Assembly (NCBI GenBank): GCA_035319185.1
Contig: DATHDF010000033.1
Span: 1 to 12,762, forward strand
Length of the DNA stretch: 12,762 bases
Origin: Fen-1308 sp035319185
GTDB lineage: Bacteria; Nitrospirota; Thermodesulfovibrionia; Thermodesulfovibrionales; Dissulfurispiraceae
Direction of reading: 5' to 3'
In this document: piece after piece, positions 6,131-12,762 of the stretch
How the letters are laid out: the number at the start of each line of letters is the position of its first letter
Numbering within the stretch: the first letter of the stretch is position 1
Translations under genes and position numbers: made by a program
The notes under the pieces: model-generated
What the model was told of the DNA's origin: nothing
Databases searched by the model: none
What the model saw: the letters and a program-made list of their open reading frames with translations, nothing else

Positions 6131-7375
6131 ATGTTTACAAAAAGACATCTGGACAACGGCATACCGGTTATAATGGAGCAGGTCAAAAGCTCCCGCTCTT
6201 TCATTCTGGGCATCTGGGTGAAGGTCGGCTCCCGCAACGAACCGCCCGATAAGAACGGGGTATCCCACTTCCTTGAACACATGTTCTTCAAGGGTACGAA
6301 GAAACGCTCCGCCCACGACATCGCCATCGATATAGACAGCCTCGGCGGTGACCTGAACGCCTTCACATCCCGCGAAAACACGGCATTCTACATTAAAATA
6401 CTGGATGAATATATCGATAGAGGCGTTGAGCTATTGACGGACATCTTCCTGCACTCCGCCTTCGATGAAAATGAGCTCGAAAAGGAAAAGGGGGTCATCA
6501 AGGAAGAGATCAAACTGGTCGAAGATACCCCTGATGATTATGTTCACGACCTTTTCAGCAGGACTATTTACGGCCAGTCAGGGCTGGGCCAGCCGGTGTT
6601 GGGCAACAGGGAAACGGTAAAAGCTTTCAAACGTGAAGACCTGATCAGCCATGTGAGAAAATACTACGGAACCGCTGACACGGTGATCTCCTGCGCCGGC
6701 AATTTCGAAGCCGACATGGTGCTCGACAGGCTCAACCACCATCTGGGTAAACTCAGGCGCGGCTCCGAGCCCGAAACGTTCGCGGCGCCCTCCTTCAGCA
6801 GGAAGATCGACATTTTCAGCAAAGACCTTTCAGAGGCACATCTGTGCATCGGCATCGAAGGCATACCATACGCAAGCGATGAGCGCTATACCCTTTCGCT
6901 CCTGAATACAATACTGGGGGCCAGCGTCAGCTCGAGGCTCTTCCAGGGTATCCGTGAAAAGAAAGGCTATGCGTATAGCATCTATTCTTTCCTATCTTCC
7001 TATTTCGATGCCGGCTACTGGGCCGTCTACGCCGGGACCGGCAAGAAAAGGGCCACCATCGTTGCCGACATGATAATCAGGGAGATGAAGGGCCTCGCAG
7101 ATACCGTCACGGAGGTCGAGCTCAAAAGGGCAAAGGATCAGCTGAAGGGAAACCTTGTGCTCGCACTGGAATCGACCAGCAGCAAGATGCAAAGCAACGC
7201 CCGCCAGGAGATATATTATCAGAGACATTTCTCTCAGCTGGAAATCATGAAAGAGATTGATGCAGTGACGCTAGACAGGGCCAGAGATCTTGCTTTGAGC
7301 CTGATCAACGGAGGCCCCATGAGCCTTACTGCGCTGGGCCCGATAAGGGAAGAGGACTTCGCGGGTCTGCTCTGA
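6131..7375 (+). CDS. M16-family zinc peptidase without signal peptide, complete active site
   Basis: A 414-residue metallopeptidase of the mitochondrial-processing-peptidase-beta/YmxG type. The inverted zinc motif HFLEH (H46, E49, H50) is present, with a probable third ligand E126 in GVIKEEI. The C-terminal half carries SSRLFQGIREKKGYAYS (267-283), whose R275 and Y282 match the substrate-binding Arg/Tyr pair of M16 enzymes. All catalytic elements are therefore in one chain, predicted to act as a homodimer. The sequence begins MFTKRHLDNGIPVI, directly at the first beta strand with no signal peptide, so a cytoplasmic location is inferred. An M16 gene next to pnp is a recurrent arrangement (ymxG in Bacillus). 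ATG 6131 has no recognisable Shine-Dalgarno, but the protein start fits the family exactly. The native substrate is unknown. Confidence 0.93.
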   Translation: MFTKRHLDNGIPVIMEQVKSSRSFILGIWVKVGSRNEPPDKNGVSHFLEHMFFKGTKKRSAHDIAIDIDSLGGDLNAFTSRENTAFYIKILDEYIDRGVELLTDIFLHSAFDENELEKEKGVIKEEIKLVEDTPDDYVHDLFSRTIYGQSGLGQPVLGNRETVKAFKREDLISHVRKYYGTADTVISCAGNFEADMVLDRLNHHLGKLRRGSEPETFAAPSFSRKIDIFSKDLSEAHLCIGIEGIPYASDERYTLSLLNTILGASVSSRLFQGIREKKGYAYSIYSFLSSYFDAGYWAVYAGTGKKRATIVADMIIREMKGLADTVTEVELKRAKDQLKGNLVLALESTSSKMQSNARQEIYYQRHFSQLEIMKEIDAVTLDRARDLALSLINGGPMSLTALGPIREEDFAGLL

Positions 7376-7383
7376 GGCAAGAT

Positions 7384-9093
7384 ATGCTCCGCGAACTGAG
7401 AATCAAGGACTTTACCATAATCGACGACCTCACCGTCGTCTTTGAGCCCGGGCTTAACGTGCTGAGCGGAGAGACCGGCGCAGGCAAATCCATTATAGTC
7501 GATGCCCTTGGCGTCCTGCTCGGGGACAAGGCTTCACAGGACCTTATCAGAACGGGTGCAGCGGAATCCCGCATCGAAGCGAGTTTCGACTCTGCAGACC
7601 TGGCGGCATTGAAAGACCTTGACATAAGCGGCAGCGACGGCATTATACTGCGCAGAATCCTGGGCAGGGGCAAGAGCCGCGCATACGTTAACGACAGTCC
7701 GGTCAGCATCCAGGCGATCGCCTCTGTCGGCAGCGAGCTTGTCGACATTCACGGACAGCACGAGCACCAGAGTCTTCTCAAAAAAGAAAGCCACCTCTCT
7801 TTTGTCGATGCCTTCGGCGGGCTGAATGAAGATGCTGAAGCGCTTCAAGCCTTCTATAGCGATATCGCCGGCCTCAGAAACCGTGTCCGTGAGATCAAGG
7901 AAAAAGCGCGGGAGAGAGAACAGCGGTCCGAGTTTCTGAGGTTCCAGATCGGCGAGATCGAGGAAGCTGCCCTCAAGGAAAATGAAAAACACCGGCTTGA
8001 CGAGGAGAAGTCTATCCTGACAAACGCCAGCCGGTTAAGGGAATCGGCAGAGACGGCATACGACCTGCTTTATGGGGCCGAGGGGTCAGTAATTGAACGG
8101 ATATCCAAGGCGGCAGCCCTGCTCAAAGAGATGTCTCGAATCGACAACCGGACCGAAGAGAGCGCGTCAGTCGTCGAATCGGCGGCCTCCCTGATCGAAG
8201 ACGCCTCTCATTCCATCAGAAATCTCAAAGAGACTTATGATGTAGATCCGGCGAGGCTCACTGAAGTGGACGACCGCATCGAGACGATCCGAAAGCTGGA
8301 AAGAAAATACGGCGACGGCGTCGAAGGCATACTGAATTACCTTGCCGGGGCACGAGAGGAACTGCGGGGACTCGATCACTCCGAGGAAGAAAGGGACACG
8401 GCGGAGCGCGATCTGGCCGAGAAAGAAGCCCGGTTGACATCAATGGCAGAGCAGCTGTCGGGCAAGCGTGGAGTCGCCGCCAAGCAGATGGCCAGGCTGA
8501 TCCTTCAGGAGTTAAGAGAACTCGGATTCCAGAAGGCAGAATTCAGGATCGATTTCAGGCGGAAAACCGCAATCGGTCCCTCAGGCATGGATGATGTGGA
8601 ATTTCTCTTTTCAGCCAACCCCGGCGAGCCGCCGCGACCGCTCGTAAAAGTTGCATCCGGCGGAGAGCTGTCACGAATCATGCTGGGCATGAAGTGCCTT
8701 GAGATCGGCAGGCACGACAGCCTCAGAAAACCGAAGACCGCGGAAGGCTCAACGCCGATTGTAAGAACACTGATCTTCGACGAAGTAGACGCGGGCATCG
8801 GCGGTGTGACGGCGCAGCATGTCGGCAACAGGCTTCACGCACTGTCGGCGAACTACCAGATTCTATGCATAACCCACCTCCCCCAGATAGCAGCACGGGC
8901 CGTCAGCCATATACGGGTGGACAAGCAGCTTTCGGACAAAGAGGCGACGGTTACAATCGAGGTCCTTGCAGACGAGTCAAGGCGCGAGGAGCTGGCCCGA
9001 ATGCTTGGCGGCAGAGTGACGGACCGCTCGCTGCAGCATGCCGAAGAGATGCTGGAGATTGACAAAGAAAGCGGACGAAAGGCAGAATCTTGA
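7384..9093 (+). CDS. recN: DNA repair protein RecN (SMC-like ATPase)
   Basis: SMC-like ATPase acting in recombinational repair of double-strand breaks. The 569 residues have the expected layout: N-terminal head with Walker A GETGAGKS (29-36), the VDIHGQHEHQSLL block characteristic of RecN (about 121-133), a central coiled coil rich in Glu/Lys/Arg (about 150-380), then the C-terminal head. In that head are the ABC signature ASGGELSRIMLG (424-435) and Walker B TLIFDEVDAGIGG (462-474). No residue loss is apparent. ATG 7384 is 8 nt after the M16 stop, with a modest GAGG overlapping that stop codon 6 nt upstream, which suggests translational coupling. No LexA box is evident upstream, and with so little intergenic space damage induction from here seems unlikely. 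Confidence 0.97.
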   Translation: MLRELRIKDFTIIDDLTVVFEPGLNVLSGETGAGKSIIVDALGVLLGDKASQDLIRTGAAESRIEASFDSADLAALKDLDISGSDGIILRRILGRGKSRAYVNDSPVSIQAIASVGSELVDIHGQHEHQSLLKKESHLSFVDAFGGLNEDAEALQAFYSDIAGLRNRVREIKEKAREREQRSEFLRFQIGEIEEAALKENEKHRLDEEKSILTNASRLRESAETAYDLLYGAEGSVIERISKAAALLKEMSRIDNRTEESASVVESAASLIEDASHSIRNLKETYDVDPARLTEVDDRIETIRKLERKYGDGVEGILNYLAGAREELRGLDHSEEERDTAERDLAEKEARLTSMAEQLSGKRGVAAKQMARLILQELRELGFQKAEFRIDFRRKTAIGPSGMDDVEFLFSANPGEPPRPLVKVASGGELSRIMLGMKCLEIGRHDSLRKPKTAEGSTPIVRTLIFDEVDAGIGGVTAQHVGNRLHALSANYQILCITHLPQIAARAVSHIRVDKQLSDKEATVTIEVLADESRREELARMLGGRVTDRSLQHAEEMLEIDKESGRKAES

Positions 9094-9094
9094 G

Positions 9095-9337
9095 ATGAAG
9101 GAAACCACGGCTGAAAAAAAGAAATCATCAGGGACAATCGTGATCGACCGCGAGCTCTGCAAGGGCTGCGGATATTGCATAAGCGCCTGCCCGAAGGGCT
9201 GCATCTCACAGGAGGACTCATTCAATTCCAGCGGGTACTATCCGGCTTCTTTCGTCAACACTGGCCAATGCACCGGCTGCGCCATCTGCGCCTGTTCCTG
9301 CCCAGACATAGCCATCGAGGTTTGGAGAGAGGAATAG
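9095..9337 (+). CDS. 2x[4Fe-4S] ferredoxin, KorD-like delta subunit of a 2-oxoacid:ferredoxin oxidoreductase
   Basis: An 80-residue electron carrier with two complete cluster motifs: C22-C25-C28-C32-P and C59-C62-C65-C69-P. Two extra cysteines lie at C36 and C67. The linker DSFNSSGYYPASFVN and the ending CPDIAIEVWRE resemble delta subunits (KorD/OorD/VorD type) of 2-oxoglutarate or branched-chain 2-oxoacid:ferredoxin oxidoreductases. Such a subunit would pass electrons between the TPP enzyme and a soluble ferredoxin. The large subunits usually follow directly, but here they do not: secreted M16 proteins come next. ATG 9095 lies 1 nt after the recN stop. Earlier in-frame starts would overlap recN and are not needed, since the conserved sequence starts near residue 14. 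An alternative is a stand-alone dicluster ferredoxin. Confidence 0.85.
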   Translation: MKETTAEKKKSSGTIVIDRELCKGCGYCISACPKGCISQEDSFNSSGYYPASFVNTGQCTGCAICACSCPDIAIEVWREE

Positions 9338-9345
9338 CCCGACCG

Positions 9346-10677
9346 ATGTCCAGATTATTCTTGCACACACTGACAGTTCTGTCGCTAGCAATTCTAGTAC
9401 ATACTACTCCTGCGTTTCCGGCAGTGCAGGAATTTGCTCTCGACAATGGTCTGAAGGTGCTCTTCATCGAGGACCACAAGATCCCTCTCGCAACATTTCA
9501 GATATGGTACAAGGTCGGCTCGATCGACGAGCCTGCCGGAAAATCGGGAATGAGCCACCTCCTAGAGCACATGATGTTCAAGGGCACCGACAAATACGGG
9601 TCGAAAGAGCTTTCGAACGCAGTGCAGCGACGAGGCGGGACGGACAACGCATTCACGACCAGGGATTATACGATGTATTATGAAACCCTTCCGTCGGATG
9701 CCGTCGGCCTGCCGATTGAGTTCGAGGCAGACCGCATGAAGAACCTCACGCTCAAGGACCTGCAATCCGAACGAAGCGTCGTGATGGAAGAGCGGCGCAT
9801 GCGCACGGAGGATGACCCGCAGAACCTCCTGTTCGAAGAAACGCTCGCCACATCTCTTATGGTGCATGCCTATCGCAAACCCGTAATCGGCTGGATGGAT
9901 GAGATAGCTTCCATCACGCGCGAAAATCTCGCCGCATATTACAGCGCATACTACTCGCCAGATAATGCCTTCATAATATTGTCCGGTGACGTATATCCCG
10001 ACAAGCTGCTGCCGCTCATAAAGAAAGAGTTCGGTGCCATCCCCCCTGCGGGCGACAAGTTGAAGCGCATAAGAACGGTCGAGCCTGTGCAGCAGGGCGA
10101 AAAAATCGTGAACCTCGAAAGCGAATCGGCAGAGCTGCCTTATATCCTGGCGGTCTATCATGTGCCGAGCTTCCCGGATAAAGACAGCTACGCACTCGAT
10201 GTCCTCTCGACAATCCTCGGAGGCGGCAGGAGCTCGCGGCTTTATCTGGAGCTTGTCTACAGGCAGCGGCTCGCCATCGACGCGTCGGCTGATTATACCG
10301 ACCTTAACCGCGACCCTTATGTTTTCATCGTCAACGCTGCCGTTGCGCCGGGTAAGGAATCGAAAGACGTAATGGCTGCTCTTGAGGCTGAGATAGAGCG
10401 ATTGAAGAATGAGCCGCCTTCAGCGGAAGAGGTTCAGAAGGCAAAAAACCAGGTCGAGGCTGGCTTCGAAATCGCAAGAGACTCAAGCTATTCCGAGGCA
10501 TTGTATACCGGGATGTTTCAGATACTGGGGGACTGGAAGCTCAAGGACAGGTATCTTGACGGGATCAGAAAGGTGACTGCTGCCGATGTACAGGAAGCTG
10601 CCCGCCGTTATCTGATAATAGAGAACAGGACTGTCGGATATCTTAAGCCCAAAAAGCGGGGGGGGCGCGATGAATAG
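9346..10677 (+). CDS. Exported M16B zinc-metallopeptidase, catalytic subunit lacking the Arg/Tyr pair
   Basis: A 443-residue protein predicted periplasmic. An N-terminal hydrophobic segment (about 4-19, FLHTLTVLSLAILVH) ends in a plausible signal-peptidase site near A23 or A26. The inverted zinc motif HLLEH (H71, E74, H75) is intact, with a probable third ligand E149 in VVMEER. In the second half, SSRLYLELVYRQRLAID aligns with the M16 substrate-binding motif, but the Arg and Tyr are replaced by V304 and I311. This half therefore cannot bind substrate in the usual way and probably depends on the partner encoded next. ATG 9346 is 8 nt after the ferredoxin stop, with GAGAGAGG about 13 nt upstream. 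An upstream in-frame extension to 9175 overlaps the ferredoxin and would bury the signal peptide, so it is rejected. Substrate unknown. Confidence 0.92.
   Translation: MSRLFLHTLTVLSLAILVHTTPAFPAVQEFALDNGLKVLFIEDHKIPLATFQIWYKVGSIDEPAGKSGMSHLLEHMMFKGTDKYGSKELSNAVQRRGGTDNAFTTRDYTMYYETLPSDAVGLPIEFEADRMKNLTLKDLQSERSVVMEERRMRTEDDPQNLLFEETLATSLMVHAYRKPVIGWMDEIASITRENLAAYYSAYYSPDNAFIILSGDVYPDKLLPLIKKEFGAIPPAGDKLKRIRTVEPVQQGEKIVNLESESAELPYILAVYHVPSFPDKDSYALDVLSTILGGGRSSRLYLELVYRQRLAIDASADYTDLNRDPYVFIVNAAVAPGKESKDVMAALEAEIERLKNEPPSAEEVQKAKNQVEAGFEIARDSSYSEALYTGMFQILGDWKLKDRYLDGIRKVTAADVQEAARRYLIIENRTVGYLKPKKRGGRDE
10658..10665 (+). repeat. G8 homopolymer at the junction of the two exported M16 genes
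   Basis: Eight consecutive G residues lie in the last codons of the catalytic M16 gene, 4 nt before the ATG of the partner gene. They can act as a Shine-Dalgarno-like purine tract for that ATG. Loss of one G would fuse the two reading frames with no stop between them. Confidence 0.7.
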
Positions 10678-12010
10678 GCAGTTGAAGTTTTATGCTTTTG
10701 CGCTTCTTTTCATGTTTGCGCTAGCATTCCTGCCTGCCGCAACGGATGCATTCGAAATGCACAAGGAAAAGCTCGCAAACGGCCTGACGGTTGTCTATGT
10801 AGAAAGGCGAGAAGTCCCTATAGTGATGGCGACCCTTCTAGTAAAAGCCTCGCCGCTGCAGGAAAGCTCAGCCAAATCAGGGACAGCGTACATCGCGGCA
10901 AAGATGCTCTCAGAAGGGACTGCAACCCGGAAGGCGACCGACATAAGCCGCGAAATTGACTTCCTCGGTGCAGCTTTAGACACATCCGTCAATCATGACT
11001 ACACGACGCTATCGCTCTCAGTCCTCAAGAAAGATGTGAACAAAGGATTCGACCTTTTCTCAGATGTGGCATTGCATCCCACATTTCCCTCTGATGAATT
11101 TGCCAGGAAGAAGGAGCAAATCAAGGGCGCACTCAAACAGCGAGAGGAAGACCCTTCTTATGTCGCCGGCAGGGAATTCAGCAGAGACGTCTTCGGGAAC
11201 TACCCCTACGGCAGGCCTGTAGAAGGAAGCATACAGAGCATCGACGGCATCGGTAGGGACGACGTCCTGAATTTCTATAGTTCGCTCTACCGCCCGGACA
11301 ACGCGATTCTTACCGTTGTCGGAGATATCGGAAGGGATGAGCTGAACAGTCTGCTCAGCCGCACATTTTCCAGCTGGAATAATCAGGCCGACACCGTTGA
11401 GCAAAAGACGCAGCCTGGCACGCCGCAACCTTTGAAAGGCGCGCGGGTCGATATAATAGACAGGGACGTCGCGCAGGCCAACATCCTTTTCGGCTACGTG
11501 GGCATTGCAAGGAACGACCCGGATTATTACGCAGTGCAGGTGATGAACTACATATTCGGCGGCGGCGGCTTTTCATCCAGACTGATGAAGGTTATCAGGG
11601 ATGAAATGGGGCTGACCTATTCCATCAACAGCTTTTTTGCCGCCACGAAATTTCCGGGACGGTTCGAGATAGAGGTGCAGACCAAGAACGAATCGGCAGG
11701 TATCGTCGTCGGCGAAATTCTAAAACAGCTGCGCCTGATGAAAGAGGGGCCCGTTTCAGAGCAGGAGCTGCGCGACGCAAAAGATTACCTGATAGGCAGC
11801 TTTCCGCGGCGGCTTGAAACAAGCAGAAAGACAGCCGACTTTCTTGCGGCAATGCTTTATTACGGACTTGGAGACGATTACATCGACAGGTACAAAACAT
11901 ACATATCCGGCGTTTCGCGTGAAGACGTCTTGCAGGTAGCCCGCAAATACCTGGATGACAAAAATTATGTGCTGGTCGTAGTCGGCAACAAGAAGAAATT
12001 GAAATTATGA
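10670..12010 (+). CDS. Exported M16B-family protein, non-catalytic partner retaining the Arg/Tyr pair
   Basis: A 446-residue M16 homologue with a signal peptide (hydrophobic about 7-22, likely cleavage after A27 in ATDA). Aligning AKSGTAYIAAKMLSEGT with the HxxEH region of its neighbour shows every zinc ligand replaced: H to Y74, E to A77, H to K78, and the distal Glu to G153. Its second half keeps SSRLMKVIRDEMGLTYS, with R310 and Y317 of the substrate-binding pair. It is the mirror image of the upstream gene, so a heterodimer is inferred in which one chain supplies zinc catalysis and the other binds substrate. This resembles the described Sphingomonas SPH2681/SPH2682 M16B pair and, more loosely, mitochondrial MPP alpha/beta. 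ATG 10670 overlaps the upstream stop by 8 bp, consistent with coupled, equimolar synthesis. Confidence 0.92.
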   Translation: MNRQLKFYAFALLFMFALAFLPAATDAFEMHKEKLANGLTVVYVERREVPIVMATLLVKASPLQESSAKSGTAYIAAKMLSEGTATRKATDISREIDFLGAALDTSVNHDYTTLSLSVLKKDVNKGFDLFSDVALHPTFPSDEFARKKEQIKGALKQREEDPSYVAGREFSRDVFGNYPYGRPVEGSIQSIDGIGRDDVLNFYSSLYRPDNAILTVVGDIGRDELNSLLSRTFSSWNNQADTVEQKTQPGTPQPLKGARVDIIDRDVAQANILFGYVGIARNDPDYYAVQVMNYIFGGGGFSSRLMKVIRDEMGLTYSINSFFAATKFPGRFEIEVQTKNESAGIVVGEILKQLRLMKEGPVSEQELRDAKDYLIGSFPRRLETSRKTADFLAAMLYYGLGDDYIDRYKTYISGVSREDVLQVARKYLDDKNYVLVVVGNKKKLKL

Positions 12011-12058
12011 TTGTGTGTCGCCACTTGCCACGCCCGATGGTCGCAGCAAGCCGCGTCC
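12011..12058. other. Convergent gap between the M16 partner gene and aroD
   Basis: 48 nt between two convergent stop codons. I see no stem followed by a T run on either strand, so termination here is either factor-dependent or occurs inside the opposing gene. Confidence 0.4.
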
Positions 12059-12762
12059 CTACCGCATCCTCAATTTTCTGAAGATCAACATCATCTCCCG
12101 CACCGACAGCTGGCCCGGCGCCGAGGCCGTGTTAATATAGCCGAAGGTGATCGGCGATCCCAGCAGCGGCGTAAATATCCGTGACGGCAGGCCCTTCTCT
12201 CCCATCGAAATTGTGATCAACCGGCTGTCCCGGTTTCGCATTGCAAAGCCCAGAAACCTCAGCAGGTCTTCGCGGCTGGTCGCCTTTACTGCAATCTTCA
12301 CGATATCGGCACCACAGCCTTTTCCCCGTTCTACTATCCGGTCAAGTTCGGCGTCTTGTGGCGTCGAATCAAAATCATGGAACGATCCGATCAGCAGCTT
12401 CTTGAAGGTATCACAGAGCTTTCTTATGCCGGACATCAATTCGCCGAACTGGATCTCGACATCGACAAGGTCAGCCAGCGGTATTATGCCGCGATAGATT
12501 TCGAGGCGATCGGGGACTTCCTTTTCACCTCCCTCGCGCGGATCGCGCACGGTCGCTATGATCGGCTTGTTGAACCTGCTGCGGACCCCCTTGAAGACAT
12601 CCTTGATGTGACCGGATTCAAGCCTGTCGAACATGTCGACCCTGAGCTCGATGACATCGACGGCATTCATTATGTCGCTGTCGACAGATTGGTAATCGCG
12701 GTCCGTCAGGATACCTGCAATCAGAGGAAACTCGCCAAGCCTGAAATCGCGGATAAAAATAT
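12059..12762 (-). CDS. aroD: 3-dehydroquinate dehydratase, type I (start codon beyond right window edge)
   Basis: Converts 3-dehydroquinate to 3-dehydroshikimate in the shikimate pathway by a Schiff-base mechanism. The frame is open from the right edge with about 233 residues visible. Type I landmarks are present: first strand FPLIAGILTD, then DVIELRVDMF. The catalytic residues are Glu in PREGG (codon 12535-12533), His in GSFHDF (12379-12377) and the Schiff-base Lys in DIVKIAV (12298-12296), matching E. coli E86, H143 and K170. The C-terminal SAPGQ motif is present too. An ATG at 12670 lies inside the conserved fold, so it is not the start; the true start is just past the edge. Usual length is about 220-255 residues, so little is missing. 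There is no AroE fusion at the C-terminus. It is convergent with the M16 pair. Confidence 0.96.
   Translation of the reverse strand, partial: IFIRDFRLGEFPLIAGILTDRDYQSVDSDIMNAVDVIELRVDMFDRLESGHIKDVFKGVRSRFNKPIIATVRDPREGGEKEVPDRLEIYRGIIPLADLVDVEIQFGELMSGIRKLCDTFKKLLIGSFHDFDSTPQDAELDRIVERGKGCGADIVKIAVKATSREDLLRFLGFAMRNRDSRLITISMGEKGLPSRIFTPLLGSPITFGYINTASAPGQLSVREMMLIFRKLRMR

Noticed and set aside
4960..6381. Long open frame on the minus strand (473 codons) opposite pnp and the start of the M16 gene
   Set aside because: Its translation has no recognisable domain, and it lies wholly antisense to two well-conserved genes in which the codon constraint is clear. It is a composition shadow.
9175..9345. 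Upstream start for the first exported M16 protein, overlapping the ferredoxin gene
   Set aside because: It would add 57 residues ahead of a good signal peptide and overlap a complete ferredoxin with eight correctly spaced cysteines.
12059..12670. ATG 12670 as the start of aroD
   Set aside because: Conserved type I dehydroquinase sequence (FPLIAGILTD) continues in frame upstream of it to the window edge.

Overview
This window reads as a chromosomal housekeeping region of a Gram-negative bacterium, slightly above 50% GC by eye. It is densely packed and shows no insertion sequences, phage genes, tRNA/rRNA genes or CRISPR arrays. Two secreted M16B-type peptidase subunits suggest a periplasm. A KorD-like two-cluster ferredoxin and a eukaryote-type NADP isocitrate dehydrogenase suggest an anaerobic or facultative lineage, such as former Deltaproteobacteria or Nitrospirota. 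That placement is inference from gene content, not a phylogeny.

Layout, left to right. (1) 1-386 (-): N-terminal part of isocitrate dehydrogenase, running off the left edge. (2) 474-1283 (+): an RluA-family pseudouridine synthase, divergent from icd. (3) 1297-2875 (-): gltX (GluRS), followed after 1 nt by a 56-residue Trm112/YcaR-like zinc-ribbon protein. (4) 3102-3422 (+): a small cupin, divergent from gltX; both directions have candidate promoters in 2876-3101. (5) 3604-6054 (+): the classical rpsO-pnp pair, with a palindromic element in the rpsO leader. (6) 6131-12010 (+): an M16 peptidase without signal peptide, recN, a KorD-like ferredoxin and two exported M16B-family proteins. Gaps are small or negative from the first M16 gene onward, so this looks like one transcription unit, possibly continuing from pnp. 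(7) 12059-12762 (-): type I 3-dehydroquinate dehydratase (aroD), convergent and cut by the right edge just before its start codon.

The most informative biology is in the last two plus-strand genes. The first exported M16 protein (9346-10677) keeps all zinc ligands (HxxEH plus Glu) but has lost both residues of the C-terminal Arg/Tyr substrate-binding pair. The second (10670-12010), overlapping it by 8 bp, has lost every zinc ligand but keeps Arg and Tyr. The two are exactly complementary and are most simply read as an obligate heterodimeric periplasmic protease. The third M16 gene (6131-7375), with no signal peptide, keeps both sets and should work alone. The orphan ferredoxin wedged between recN and this pair is the oddest neighbour. 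Much of the rest is ordinary translation, RNA-processing, DNA-repair and central-metabolism machinery.
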